A stretch of 64,000 bases of DNA from contig CAUJNA010000527.1 of NCBI GenBank assembly GCA_963377175.1, positions 62,001 through 126,000 on the forward strand, written 5' to 3'. Origin of the DNA: Effrenium voratum. Lineage: Eukaryota > Sar > Dinophyceae > Suessiales > Symbiodiniaceae. The translations under genes and the position numbers were made by a program. Every line of letters starts with the position of its first letter. Position 1 is the first letter of the stretch. This document shows, in pieces, positions 34,201 through 48,700 of the stretch. The notes below the pieces were generated by a model, which searched no databases, was not told the origin of the DNA, and was given only the letters and a program-made list of their open reading frames with translations.

Positions 34201-37200
34201 TTCCGCAACCTGACCACTGCCAGCATTGAAATGGCAGGTCTTCTCATGGAACGGCCTCACTTAAACCCGACAGCCAACAGCTGGAGTGATGGTACCCTCT
34301 CAAAAACAATCTCGCAATATCAAAGTCATGTCCCGACAAACAGAGGGCCTTCCAGACCCTTTTGCGCACATGTGGAAAGAGAGGGCCTAAAGAAAAGAAG
34401 TGGCCTCCCGTCCTTTTTGCTGTCCGGATATTTCCCGTGTGGTAAGCATTACCTGGACCTCAAGGTGATTTTGCTTTAGGACACCCTGCTGGGTGCAGCC
34501 CGGGCCTTTCTGGAACCATCCCTTTGGCCCTTCAAAGGGACCCCTCTTGGCATGGCTTGTGATCGTTTGGCCCCGAGCTTCGCTTTTTCCCCTGGCCTGT
34601 CCGGATGCATGTATTTCGTCTTGGAGGCTACTGGTTTTGGGGTTGGAATTTGCAGGGAAACCACATGACGCCAGGCATCGTGGGCAGGCAGGAAGAGCAA
34701 CCCAGTATGGCCTTAACCCCAGTTGTGGCTGGTTTGCTTTGCTTTGCCCTTGAGTAATGTTGACCCCATATTAATCAACCCCAGCACATTAATAGGGGTG
34801 TCCCTGGGTTGAGTGGGGAATCAGACCACTTTTGGAGGGGCCAACCCACCCACCCCGACAATAAACTGGTTGGTTGATGTTTTTGGTGGGTTCAACATTA
34901 CCAACCAAGAAGCCTTAGCTCACTTGGATGGTCCCCTACTGTGGATGGACGAAATCCTGCACTACCTAAGAAACCCTGGAATGATGATTCCCCTGTAAAC
35001 ACCAACACACGTTATGGTTTCCCCTGGTTTCAACTTGGTGCGAACGGATTTTGTCCATCCACGGTATTTTTCGGTTGCTATCCCCAGATGGCACGACTCC
35101 TTCAGTTCGGTTGAGCCATCGGACCATGTTAAGCGAGAAGCCTCAACTCACTTGGATGGTCCGCTATGGCTGGTGTCCTGTGGTTTCCCTCAGTCTGAGA
35201 TCCCCAGTTGGATGGTCCATACTTCATATAAATCAACCCCAGTTTATACGCAGAGGGGCCCCACCCCCCTATTCATAAACTGGGGTTGATGAATACTTTG
35301 TTGCATGTTGCCAACGGATGTTTGGACTTTAACTTTTTGCCAACTACTGGGTTGTCCATTAAGCCACTAACAGTTATTCACTTTTAGCAGGGGAGCAGAA
35401 AGCACCGAGAACATGGAAGATCCATTTTGCCCCCGTGGCACATGCAGGACATCTCGCGGCGCCGGCTGCTTCCCACGGAGGTGTCGCTGTGCGCCGCCAT
35501 CAGCGCCTGCGAGGTGTCCAAGCAAACATTGGGATTTTCACGAACCAAAGCCCCAAGTTGCTGCACAATCAACAACAAGTTGGTTTAAACCACCAGAACT
35601 CCAAGTTGCTTAAAATGCGACTTCACTGTTGTTGGCATGTCGTTGTTTGTAGTGCTTGTTGTTTGCTTTTGAAATAGTTTGCTACATACCAACGGCTGGA
35701 AAAGACAAAGACCTTACAGAACCACGAGGAAGCCTAAACCAACCTTCGGCACGGTGTGGTTTGTCAGGGGGCAAAACAACCAAATTGCTAGAAGCATGTT
35801 TTAACGTCCAACCAAACAAAACTTGTTTGAACAACCACCTTGGAGCCAAACAGCTCATTGTGTACCCGAATGGGTGCTTCAGACCTGGTCCCACTTCCTG
35901 AGTTCATGGACTTTCAACTTTTTGGGAAGACCATCTTGGTAGTACATAGCATGTTCAGACTTTTTGGCCAACCCACTCAGGAAGTGAGTTGTTTTTAAAA
36001 GCTAAATCACCCAACCGCTCAGCGAGGTGTGCGCGGAGTGGCCCACTGCGCTGCGCCTTCTGTCTGCGAACCTCGGACTTCGGTCCACGGCCAGGGCCTC
36101 AGCAGGTTTCTGGGTCGCGAATGTGGCTTCAAGCAGAGGGTATTTGAGGGTTCTCACTTCCGAGTTCATGAACTTTAAAACAAAAAAAAGTAAATCTAAA
36201 GTTTGGACGTTTTTTGGGGCCATCCACTCAGCCAGTGAGGGTTTGATTCCTTTCCCATTCTTTTCAATCCAAAACCAGCCCGTTTCCCCTGAGCTTCTCG
36301 GGGTTTTTAGAGAGAGAAGGATTACCCTGGAAAGAATGGGGAGGGTACTCCTGGTGGATGCGGGACGACTGGGGGGAGGGGGGGTGCCCAAGCTTCTGGT
36401 AGTGAGGGCGGGAAACATATTTTTGGGGTGTTGGGAGAGTGCTTGGATAATTGAGGAACCCTTGAGGCACGTTTGAGGACTAGTTAAGGTTGCTTGGGGC
36501 AAACAAGCTCTTTGCTGGGTGGAAGTGTCGGGCTTTGCCGCAACGTGTTCAGAAGTTGCCGGAACCGCTAGTGTGCAGAGTTGCCCAACGTGAGACATTT
36601 AGCTTAAGCCAACTGCCTGTGAGGTTGCAGATTGCATTGAAGTCCTTTGGTTTGCCCACAAATCGACCTCAACTCTGAGGTGCCGGGAGGGCGCTATGTT
36701 CTCTTTGGGCGTGTCTTCAAGTCCTACAAAGTTGACTCTCTGGATTGACACATTCAGATGACTCCCCCAATATTTGCAAGCAGGAAGTCAAACAATTCTG
36801 CAATTTACCACGACACATGCGACATATCCCTCTGAAACTTAGGTTTCAAGAAATAGGTCAATGAAGCACTAAGTTGCATCCAGGCAAAGGGATTCATAGG
36901 ATGTTATTCTGGACAATCCAGTGCTGCCCTTCTGTCCTTTCTTGACGTCTTTGCTCTTTTGGAAATGAAGCTTCAAAACTGTGTCAACGTTTGGTAATCT
37001 CTTACATCTCCCTTGGCTAACATGAGCTTCAGAGAAAATATTGCAGTGACCTGTGCTGAGCCTCCAGCACAGTCATACTGTGGATGGACGAACTCCATTT
37101 CGCACCACCCAAGAAACGCGGGATTCGATTCCCCAACGTAAATACCAACAAACGTTGTGGTTTCAACCATGGTTTCATTTCGTGGTGCGAACGGATTTCG

Positions 37201-40200
37201 GATTTCCTCCATCCACAGTAGCCGGGTTTGCCCTGCTTCCGCGTGCTCGCGCGCGCACGTCGCAGGCGGCCTACAATGCGACCATCAGCTGCTGCGCCAG
37301 AGCAGCGTTGTGGCAAAGCAGCCTGCGGCTCCTGGAGGCGCTGGGGTTTGCTTGAAATCTTTGCTTCCAAGGCCACTGTTCTCGGGGATTTTACATATTC
37401 TTAACCAAATGGAAGTCGGAAATCTGAAGGCCCCCAAGACAAGGGCGCCTCTGCCTTGGGCCGCCGAAGCTCTGCCAGAATTCTAGGGTTAACTTCCATT
37501 TCCAGTCTTTCCAGGGATCCTTCTTTCTAGAGAACCACCAAAGACCCAGGGAAAATGGCCAGTTTTTGGAACGGACGATGCTTGAAAAGAATGATCGGAA
37601 TCAAACCCTAGAACTGTTGTTTGGGAGGCCACCTGGCTGTGGGTCAAAAATAGGCCAGCCCCAACATTGAAGCCTGTAAGTGGTAACATGGACTAAAACC
37701 TGCGGTCCCCTGGTAGTTTAATTTTGACCCATATCCACCTGTTCCTACATGAGGTCCTGTTGATGCATGAGGTGTTGCTGACTCAGGAGATGAGAACGGC
37801 AAATATGCGGGGACATGAAACCAGAGGTGAGCAAGCTCCTTCATCACATGGCCCACGCGGAAAGGGAAACTACACTTGTTCAGACTTGTGCGGTGGCACC
37901 CTTAAAGTCCCTCTTTGTGTGGTGGGTCCCTAGTCTTTCCAATGGGTTTTGGGTATTTCGGGGGTTTGGGGTTTTGGGGGGTTTTGGGGGGTTTTGGGGG
38001 GTTTTGGGGGGTTTTGGGGGGTTTTGGGGGGTTTTGGGGGGTTTTGGGGGGTTTTGGGGGGTTTTGGGGGTTTTGGGGGGTTTTGGGGGGTTTTGGGGGG
38101 TTTTGGGGGGTTTTGGGGGGTTTTGGGGGGTTTTGGGGGGTTTTGGGGGGTTTTGGGGGGTTTTGGGGGGTTTTGGGGGGTTTTGGGGGGTTTTGGGGGG
38201 TTTTGGGGGGTTTTGGGGGGTTTTGGGGGGTTTTGGGGGGTTTTGGGGGGTTTTGGGGGGTTTTGGGGGGTTTTGGGGGGTTTTGGGGGGTTTTGGGGGG
38301 TTTTGGGGGTTTTCGACCCAAAAAGAAATGGGTCACCTGCCTCGGACAACCGATCAGAGAAGGAGCTGCAGCGGCAGCTGGCGCCCCTTGGCGGTTGGTT
38401 TCTCTCCAGGTTCGATCAACGTCTTCTCATTGCCTCTGATTCATGTGGGTATGGGTCAACATGAAACCACCAGGGGACAACAGGTTTTGGTCCATGTTTC
38501 CACTTGCCAGGGTTTCATTTGGGGTAGCTATTTTTGACAACATCTTCCTCAGTTGTTCAGTGGCACCTATTCTTTTCCCCTTCTTTTTTTTTGGTGGCTG
38601 CCCCACTAAAAATGGCCTTCCCCAAAGAGGGTTCCCTTTTTTTCCAGGCTTACTGAACAACTGAGTGATTCATGTGGGATGTGAAGGGCTAAGGGATCCC
38701 TTTTGACTGGACAGCTCTGCATATATTGCCATATGTATATTTAGATATACACTGTATATATTAGTACGCGTCTCATGTATGCAAGCATAGTTGTTCTTAA
38801 ACATATGTGTGTCAACACGACATGTTCATAGTATATGTACAAGATGACTCTCACTCACACTCTCTCTCTCTCTCTCTCTCTATGTACCTTGATACATAAA
38901 CGCCATACCATACATTACACAACATTCCATTGCGTTATCTTACATTTACTTTATCTTACATCACATCACATTACATTACATTGCATACACTCGCACATAC
39001 GTACGTACATACATACATACAGGCAGGCAGGCAGGCAGGCAGGCCGGCAGGCAGGCAGACAGACAGACAGAGACAGTGTATTTCAATCAACAGTTTGAGA
39101 CGGTCGCATGGTACCTTTCGAGCACGCACTCAAGATGCTAACACAGGCTTAACGTAGCTCCTCACTTACCAAGAGACTCTTTGGGCATAGTTTATAGTAT
39201 ATACATGTGTTATCAGCGTTTGATACACATACGATACTAAGTGGTGTCACTGTACACTGGTTTCAAAATTTGACACGGGAGAAGGCGGGCCGGGCACCTT
39301 TGGGCTTTCGGCAAGATCGCGCTGAGGCCAGACGTGGTGAGCTTCAACTCGGCCTTGAGCGCTTGCGAGCGGTGCAGCGAGTGGCAGCGTGCGCTGGGTC
39401 TGCTAAGGCTTGGCGTTGAGGGCAACCTGACCCAGAGGCTCCCGATTGAATTAGGGAAACAAAAACAACCTGGTTTTGAGACCCCCAACCACCTCCGGGG
39501 TGTCTCATGGAGGGGTCGGGTCTTCCATTGAAAGGCCCAGGAGCCTCTGGGTAATGAAACGGGGCTGCTTCTTGGTTGGGTCGGGGGCAACCTGTCTAAT
39601 GAAAGCTTCTTGCAGTACACCCCTACAATTGTGTCTAACTTTATTGCGGGGTCGAAGAAAATATGTTGCTCAACGGGGTCTTTGGTCACCTCCTAAATCA
39701 CCATCACCGGCAGGCCTATAGGATCCACCCGCACCAGGGCGCTGCTCCCGGCTTTCGCCATTGCGTGGGATTCTTCCATGTGCCAAGCCGATTGATTTAA
39801 AACATGCCAAAGCCACTGGCGCTTGAGCGAGGGATTTGTTTGCCCGTCTCACGAATCATGGAGTGGACAAGGGGCTTTCCCAAAAGGAGAGTCGGTGTCC
39901 GAAACCCAGCTGCCCCCAACCTGGCACTTGGCCTGGGTGTTCCTGGAATTGATCTTCCACCCTCCCTAAACATGTTGTCCTTTTGGATAATGTCCTTTTT
40001 TGGATTCCCGTTTTGGAAAGTGTCCTATCAGCCGTAGTCTTTCAGCCACAATTTTGGACGAGTGTCCTATCAGCCGAAAAAAGTTCCATGATATTCCGTG
40101 GGTTTCCCTTGAAGCCAGCCCAAAGGGATTCATTTTCAGAAAAAAGAAGAAGAATGGAAACAAAAAACGAGAAACACCAAAAAAAGACAAGAAGAAGACA

Positions 40201-43200
40201 AAAACAACACGCACACAAAAACAAAACCTGTTCTTCTTTTCTTTTTGTTTAAACAAAAGAAGAAGAAAACAACAAGAACCTCTGAAGGCTGATGCCCATG
40301 GCGCCCACCAATGTCACCTGCAGCGCCCTCCTCAGCGCCTGAACCTTGGCTTGAAAGCGGAAGAGCGCGAAGGCGGCGGGGTTTCGGTATTTTGTTGTTT
40401 TGTTTCTTCTTCTTGTTTCCGCTGTGTTTTTTTGTGTTTGTCTTTGCTTGTATAGCGTTTTTAGTTTTAGTTTTTGTTATTTTGTTCGCTTGGTTTCCCA
40501 CCAGACCCACCAAACGGGGGCTCATTTGAAGCAGCTCCCAAGAGTCTGAAGATCTTCTGGTTTGGTTTCTGCCCGGGGCTGTAACGTCATGGAGGACTGG
40601 CGTCCTGAGATGGGTCTGTTGTGAAATTTCCCCAGGAATAATATGCGTCCTTTTTGGTTGTTTTGGTCCAAAACTAGACGGCGATTCCTGGCTTACCTGG
40701 TGGTTTGATCACCTACCAGGGTCCTCTATTTTCCCTAAAAGGCCACCTATGCCTAGGAAAGAAACTGTTGTCCTGGAAGGAGCTTCCTTCTGTAGGCTTC
40801 CACGTGAGGAAAGCAGAGTATGGTTTGGGGAACGGGTACTTTTGACCACGGCACATAGTGAGTTTTCGTAGCGAACCTCAAAGTGGTTGGGGGACGTCTC
40901 CACCGAACTCTGATGTCCACAGGGCCCACACCCATTTGTCAAGGTTTCTATCCCAACCCAGCGGTTCAAGGACCATTTTGTCCAAATTGGCAAGGGACCC
41001 CATCGGTGTTGCAGCGTTTCGGCTTTGGTGGGCCTATCAGTTTATACTTGGGTGTCTAAAAATAGGGGACCCCTAAACTGTGGTGTTCCCTTTGGTTCGC
41101 CTTGTAAACCCACCCACAAAAGGTGCCCTAAAACACACACACACACACCCACACACAAGGTGCCCTAGAGACCACACCCATCCACTTTGACTTGTGTTGG
41201 TCGAGGCGAGCAGGGCATGAAGTGGCCCTTGGCGCTGGAACTGTTGCGGGACTTTTGCACCTCGAGCCAAAAGCAAATCTGCCCACCGTGGTTTGGGGGG
41301 TTGGGTACCGTGTTTGGGGGTTGGGTAGGGAAGCCAAAAGGAAACCCCATTTTATTCACGGAGTGTTCACATGCGTGAAGACGTATTCATATTTCAGAGG
41401 TAGGATTCCCAGTGAATTTCCCGTTCTCTTCGCCCATAGTTCATGTCCCCAGCAAAGTTGCCGCATGAAGTGGGGTAGCCAGGAAGCCAAGTATGAACAG
41501 AAAGCCTACTTTCGGGGGCTGACTTAGACGAACTTTCATCTAAAATTCAGTGCCCTATCCAAATACCATCCCGCAACTTGCGATGCTGGCCCAAAGGTTT
41601 ATATCCTCAAGGCCCTGGTTGGGCCTTTTGGTCTGCGCGCAGAGGTTGCTGGCACGGGTTTTCGAGCTTCAGACAGGTCAGCGCAGACATTTTGAAAGCA
41701 AAGCTTGACCCGAAACAGCCCTTTGCTTCCCACGTCATTCGAGCCAGGGTTTTTTTTTTTGCCACCTTTTTGTGGACAATTGATCGGCCCCCCTTGTAGT
41801 GAAGGATTCCTTTTTCAGGGGGTCGGCAATTTTCTCACAAAAGGTAGCAAAAAGACCCCCCTGGTTCGAGCGCTCCTTTCCACCTCCCTTGGGCAAGCGA
41901 GGGGTGGAGAATAAGCGGGTACCAGTGGATTAAGGGGGTTTGTGCACCGAAGGCTGATGGGCTTAACGCAAGACAAGTCTGAGCATGGCTGAACGACCAC
42001 GCAACAAACTGTAGCACAAGTAACATTGCCATGCGTCGAAATGAGGTGGCTCAACTAGAGTCACACAAGGATCATGCATGGCTCGTTGGGCCGTTCGTCT
42101 CACATGGTCGTATTGGATCAATTGCAATTGGGAAACCTTTGGCTGTGCCCGCCAACCATTTCTGCGTGCATCCCCTGTTAAACCACGTGTATGATCATAT
42201 TGTGGCTTCAGAACCTTTTGTGAAACTATGAATGCAAGAAACAGGCCGAGTGTGGCTTCTGTTTCAAATGGCACGCATCAGAAGGGGGCAATTTTGTCTA
42301 TTTTCCACAAAAGTGTGCCGTTTCAAACAATGTTTGGTTTGAACATGTTGTGACCAAAAGGCAATTTAAGCGGAAGGTCTCCTTTGAATCAGGGAATCCA
42401 AAAGGAAGTTGTTCAGAAAGGGAGTGATTCATCAGATTACACAAGAGGACCCCTCTTGAGTGGTTCATGGGTGGTTCATGTTGCAAGGAAGGCACTAGGA
42501 GGATGTTTGAACATCAGTGCTTCCATCATGCAAGCAAGCGGTGGATGCCTGGAAAGGGAGCACCCTACTTGCACCTAGTGCCCTGAGATGGAGGATTCAA
42601 CCCGCCCACCCAGTAAGTGTTTCAGAGGGAAGCATGCAGGGGTCATCGCAATTCCCTTTGGAAGGATCGAAGCTTTCAGTGACTCATGTCGATTTAACAT
42701 GTTTTGCAAACTTAAAAGATGCAATCTTTGGGTGGGACATATCTGTTCTTGACCCATGCATGTGTCAAATCATTTCGAGGAATTCCCATCTTTGTCAACG
42801 TCCAACTGTGTAAACATCAAGTTTGCCTTTTTGTTTGGCGTTCATAGTTGGTGTTCTTTGTCCCTTTCAGGGCCAAGATGATAGCTTCCTTTAGGTGGGG
42901 TGAGGTTTCAGGCTGCTGTTGTCAAGGGTGCCCAAAACCGGGCCCTAGTCCACAATCCCAATAGGGCCTAATAGGCCTGCCCAATTCCTATTTTGGCCTG
43001 ACCACGGGCATGTTTGGCAGCAACTGAGATTGGGACACATTGTTCCATCGGAAAAAAAAAAGGAAAAAAAGGAGGGGCAAAAAGCGCCTTGACAAGACGC
43101 CTCCAAACTGTTTGGCCCTTACAATTTAAGGTTCTTGCTTCTCCCCTTTTGCGTGGTTTCATCAAACTCAGGTGAGTTTCCTTGAAGGGGAAGAATGTGA

Positions 43201-45708
43201 GAACTCCGGTTGGGTATTTCAATTTGTGTGTGTTTCTTGAGGCTCGGTACGGATTTTTCAGCTTGCTTTAAGGGGAAACTGTACCTTTTCTCTCTTGTTT
43301 AGGTTGGGTTGAAGGACACGCCCATTTGCGTAAGAAGGGAATCTATCACTATCGGCCGTATTTCAGTTTTTGTCCAGGGGGCGAAAACGCAAAATGGAGG
43401 GAGGGAATGACCCCCATAAACCATCAATCCTGTGGTTTCCATTCTTCGGGAATCCCCAAAACGGTTCATTCCCAACAACTCCCTTCTTGCACCAGCAAGA
43501 AAGGAACAAACCATCCCTCATGCTTTCCATTATTCAGGAATCCCCAAAACGGTTCATTCCATTTCTCATTCCCTTAGATCAATCCTTGTGATTTTTTCGG
43601 GTTCAAAGGCAAAGGGAAACCCCACACCCACACCTTGAAGCCCATGTTTGGTTTCCACCAAAACCTTCTTGGCCGGAGGCGCCCAGTGTCCGCCCAACGT
43701 CGTGGTCTGCAACGCCGCCGTCAGCGCCTGCGGCGCCGCTAGCGCCTGGCGCGCTGCGGTGGCGGTGGCTGAGCTCGCAGACACCGCCGGCGGCGGCGGC
43801 TTGGGCGACGAGCGGGGCGAGGGGCCGAGGTCTCTCCATGGTGACCCCAGATTGATCCAACCCGGCGTATGGATTGAATCTGGATTCGATATGGATTTAG
43901 CTTCCTCTCAAGCCAGAAAATAACAATGGTTCTTTACTAGGTCCCCCAGCTAGGTGGTTTACATCCTTTTTTGGCAAAAAGTTCCCCTACGAAAATAGAC
44001 TACAGAAAAAGGGGTACCCTTTTTCTAAGCTCTCTACGGGAGGACCTGAATATGGATTTACTATGCGGGTGTCCATTTCTGGGTTTAGTGGAGATTCGTC
44101 CAAAAACTGGGGTCTAGCGGGTCTAGCATGGGGTCACATTAACGTGGAACGTCCCAGATATCCAGTGCTTCCCCTTCTGTCTTCTTCTTGACGTTTTTTT
44201 TTGTTGCAAGTACCTCTTGAATCGCTTCTCCTATCCGGAATCCAGGGACAGCCCCCACCCTGAAGGTTCATGACTTGATTGTTCGCCCCCCACATGGTTG
44301 TTGTTGGGACACAGTTTTCATTTTTGCTGGTGGTTTAGTGGTTGACATCCCCGCTGAACTGCTATTTATTTTCATTTTTGCTCCCCTTCCAACGTCAAGC
44401 AAGTGAATGCGTGTTCGTTTGGCTGGTTCAGGGTCATGTGATTTGGGGGGTCAATTTGTTTTGGGGACTTTGGTCAGCGCTTTGCTCCCCTGTTCCTGCA
44501 ATTGCGGGCCGGTCACGACTTCGCTTTCGCCAGGTTTGCATCCCCGTTGGACGTATCCTGTGAAGCCTGTTCAGGGTGCTGAGACGGAAGCCAGACCCGG
44601 CACGGAAAGGGCGTGGTTTTTGCCCCCCGCTGCTGTGAACCCTCTTCGCATTCATTAGAGTGAACAGTTCGAGGGTTTTCAAAATTGCATTTGGGGCTGT
44701 AAGTGTTTCTGTTACTTGGGTTGTGAAGATATGGCCGGTTCAAAGGGGATGCCAAAACGTCCGCCAGTTTTTGACCACCACGCACTTCAGAGAAGCAGAA
44801 TTTGGAACTGAAAGCCTCGGCTTGGAAGGTGTTGGGACCGAGGGAAGTGTTTTGGATGAATTACTATAGTCGACTCTGCCTGATGCATCCCCCACGTACC
44901 GTTTCAAGACTTGCAATAAGCCTTTGATGCCTGAAGACTTGCTTGGACGGCTTCCTCTACGCCCAAATCACTCCCCCTCCCCTGCCCCCCCAAACAAAAA
45001 GGCAGCCCTCAAGCACACAGATGGTTCCTTTAAGCACGCAAACCAGGGAAACCGGCCCTGAGACCCTGGCAAGTTCAAGGTTGTACCAAATGCCCGCTTT
45101 GGTACCCCTGAAACACCTTCTCCGAAAATACTCGAACCCTTTGACCGGGAACAATTCGAAATGTTCATCAACTTAAGACTTAAGACTCACTCAATCTTAA
45201 CATCAATTTAATCAACCCGGAAATCGAATGGTTCACCGGTCAAATCAGACAAAACCGGAACCCTTTCACCCGGACATGTCCCGTCTTATATATATATATA
45301 TATGTTCAACCCCCCCCTGAACTACCTTTCCTTCATTCTTTACAAAATGACTGCAAAAACACTGTGTTTGAGCTATATATATATATATATATGTACCTTA
45401 TATATATATACATACATACATACATACATACATACATACATACATACATACATACATACATACATACATACATACATACATACATACATACATACATACA
45501 TACATACATACATACATACATACATACATACATACATACATACATACATACATACATACATACATACATACATACATACATACATACATACATACATACA
45601 TACATACATACATACATACATACATACATACATACATACATACATACATACATACATACATACATACATACATACATACATACATACATACATACATACA
45701 TACATACA

Positions 45709-45744
<36 letters not shown>

Positions 45745-48700
45745 TATATCAGCTTATACGTCTAGAAGGCGCAGGCATCCGAGTGGACGCCCCAAGTCTC
45801 AGGTTTGGACGCGTTGGGCTACGGCGCCCTCGTGAGCTCCTGTGCCTCTGTGGGCGCCACGGCAACAGATGAATGGAGAGAGAGACAGAGACCTTCCAGT
45901 TGCTTGAGACTATGTTGGGGAATCAACCTCTGGAACTATGTCTGGATTTGATTTCCCCTTTTTTAACGTTCAAGGGACTCTATGAATACATGTGCTACTG
46001 GACATATTATGCGATGTGATTTCCCTCTTAACGTTCAAGGGAATCTATGGAAGAATGGAAGGGGCACAGCTGGATATCCGGCACTTTCCAAGTTAATGTT
46101 GACCATTGTTGACCCCATATTAATCAACCCCAGTCTATTAGTGGGTGTGTGTCCCTGGGTTTAGTGGGGAGTCAGACCACTGTTGGAGAGGCCCCCCCCA
46201 CACCCACATTAATAAACTGGGGTTGATTCAGGAATCTTACCCATTTTTTCCAGGGATCCTTCCTTTCAGGACAGAATCAAAACCCCAGCCAAAAAGAGCA
46301 GCTGGTTTTTGACAAGAACGTTCAAGGGACTCTATGAATATATGTGCTACTGGACATATGTTGATGTTTTTTTTCGGGGGACTCAAGCATATTGATGAGA
46401 CAGAGACAAAGACAGACTCAGTTCCAGGTACCCAGGGTTTCTTACCTCTAGCCTTCACATGAATGATGGTGATCCCAGGTTGACTTAATGGCAACTGCGA
46501 GCACTCGGAGAGGCAGACAGGCAGAGGCATACGCATGTGCACACAGATAGACACGCACAGACACTCGCAGGCACGCACAGAGGCACACACACACCTGTAC
46601 ACAACCCAGCATTGGCAGACCGTGAACCCCAAAACAAGACTCGCCCTGTCGGCGTAGCACATCTCGGGCGAAAGCTTCAAAAGTAGGATGTTTGTCTTGA
46701 GTTGTGGGCCAGGCGCGCGCCAAAAAGGCGTGCCGCTGGGTATCAGCCAGATACCTTTCAGTAGGTTCTGCTCCTTTGTGTGTTTTTTGCTTTTGCGGGG
46801 TGCTAGTAAGACCTACATAAGCCTCGTAAGATCTCAAAACATAGTCAGTGCTAGAGCCGAACCTTTAAGCCTACGCAAGTTTCCGGAAAAAATAGTTTTG
46901 CCTGTAAATTACGCGCCCCGTTTTTGCTCAGGAAGTCGAAAGGCCAAGCATTTCAGGGGGTTCCCCTTGGGTTTTGGAGGAGACGAGACTTGAGGCCAGT
47001 GGCGCCAGGGTGTCGCCGTGCTGGCGGAGATGGAGCATCGCGCAGTAGAGGCGGAGACTCGGCGAGCGTTTTGGGAGCTGGTCGCCGCGGCGGAAGGGCT
47101 GAAGAGCTGAAGTGGTGCCCGTGATCCAAGTTTTTGGAGGAGTGCAGGGCTGTGGGAAATGCCCACTTCTGTGATACAACAAAAAAGGGCCCCCGAAGAC
47201 TGACCCCCCATATAAAGATGGGATTCCCTTGTATCACAGAAGTGGGGATGAACCCCTTGATCCCACAACCTTGTGGAGGAGTGTTTCGTGTGACAGTGTG
47301 ACACTGTCGGCCCACAGGTGCGCTGCCCTGAACCGGTGCTTGTGATTGGGCTGGGCCAAAATTTGAACCCCTGGTCGATTCACAGGCGGGCTGCCCAAGG
47401 GTTTGTGTGTTTGTTCATTTGGGAGATGCGTGCCCTCTATTACCTGCAAGGTGTATGAATTCGAGGTTCCCTTGGTTGTCCGGAATGTAGGGTTGGTTCA
47501 GGGCCGACTTAGGACGATTCTTTCGCGGTGTCTCGTGGGTGGGTTCTTTGTCTTTTGAGGTTCATTTAGAGGAGTCAACAAGAGAAAGCACAAGCCAAGC
47601 GCTCGCCTTCACGGGCACCACCTGAATCTAGGGGGAAAGGATTCCCCATTCCTTTCAACCATCGCTCTTTTCAAAAACCGGTCGCTTTCACTCGGTTTCT
47701 TGAGGTTTTCTAGAAGGATCCCTGGGTTCAGAATGAAAATGGCAGGTACCCCTACACTCGACTGAAGTCCCCTCGCCATAGCAATTGACAGCGCGACGGC
47801 GGCAGTTCCAAGCGAACACGACCTGAGGACAGCACCACCTACGGCTGCCTGGCGAGGGCTTGCGAGGCCGCATGGCACGAAGCGGCGCGGGTCAAACCTA
47901 GAGAAAACCCCACAATGGGTTTCCCGGGTGAACGGAAGCAAGGACTACAACATGGTGGAGAGAAGTTCTGGCGGTTTAACTAGGTCCCCCAGTAGTGCCC
48001 TTTTACCGTTTCTTTTTTGGGGTTTTGGGTTCCCCCTACTAAAATAGACTAAAATCGACTCAAACCAGGCGGCTTTTTCTGTTTTTTTTAATGCTGACCC
48101 ATACCCAAATTTAGATCCTTCCGGGTGCTTGGTGTCCTTTTGGTTTCCCCTCAGGAAATGACCAACAATTGCCATCCGTGGCCGCCAGGTGTTGTTTTTT
48201 TTTTGCTCAACCCGAAGCATCTTAAACAGGCCCCGTGGTCCAAAACCTTTCGGTGGAGGTCCTGTCGGTTGCCACATGTTGCCACTCCGCACTCCGGGAA
48301 AAAGGAACGTGCCAGCACAGCTCTTGGAGCGTCACGAAAAAATCCTTTCCGCGCACGAGGATGGAGTTAGGGGCCCGTTTCATGTGAATCTGGGGAGTAA
48401 ATCTGAGGCTTCCCCCCACCCCCACCCCACCCCACCCCACCCCCCATGCCTTTTGTTTTGTCTCCACTAATCTGGGAACTCACCTTGAGATCCAACAAAC
48501 CTTGGCTTCCTCAAGTCCCAACCGCCTGGGCCGAAGCCGGGCCGCAGCACGTCCCTAGGGTGACCCCACTCAAAGAGACCAGAGGTGAGCCCCAAATGGT
48601 TGGACTGTTTCCAGGGGTTGCAGGTGACCAAAATCAGACCCTCCAAGATCCTTTCAAACCTGGAGTTGCTGGAGGTGTCTTTTCTACATCTGGTGTGTCC

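Noticed and set aside
36002..36598. 198-codon reverse frame
   Set aside because: Antisense of PPR exon 12 and introners M3 and R4.
37815..38537. Long glycine/phenylalanine-rich and proline/lysine-rich frames on both strands
   Set aside because: Pure translation of the (TTTTGGGGGG)n tract.
38549..38665. Hairpin that could be a small structured RNA gene
   Set aside because: It is a copy of family K, repeated at 20471, with no sign of independent expression.
40335..40345. Premature stop making the PPR gene a pseudogene
   Set aside because: The TGA spans the exon-intron border; GA is the donor.
45302..45835. Long IHTY and MYVC frames
   Set aside because: Translation of the (CATA)n microsatellite in several frames.
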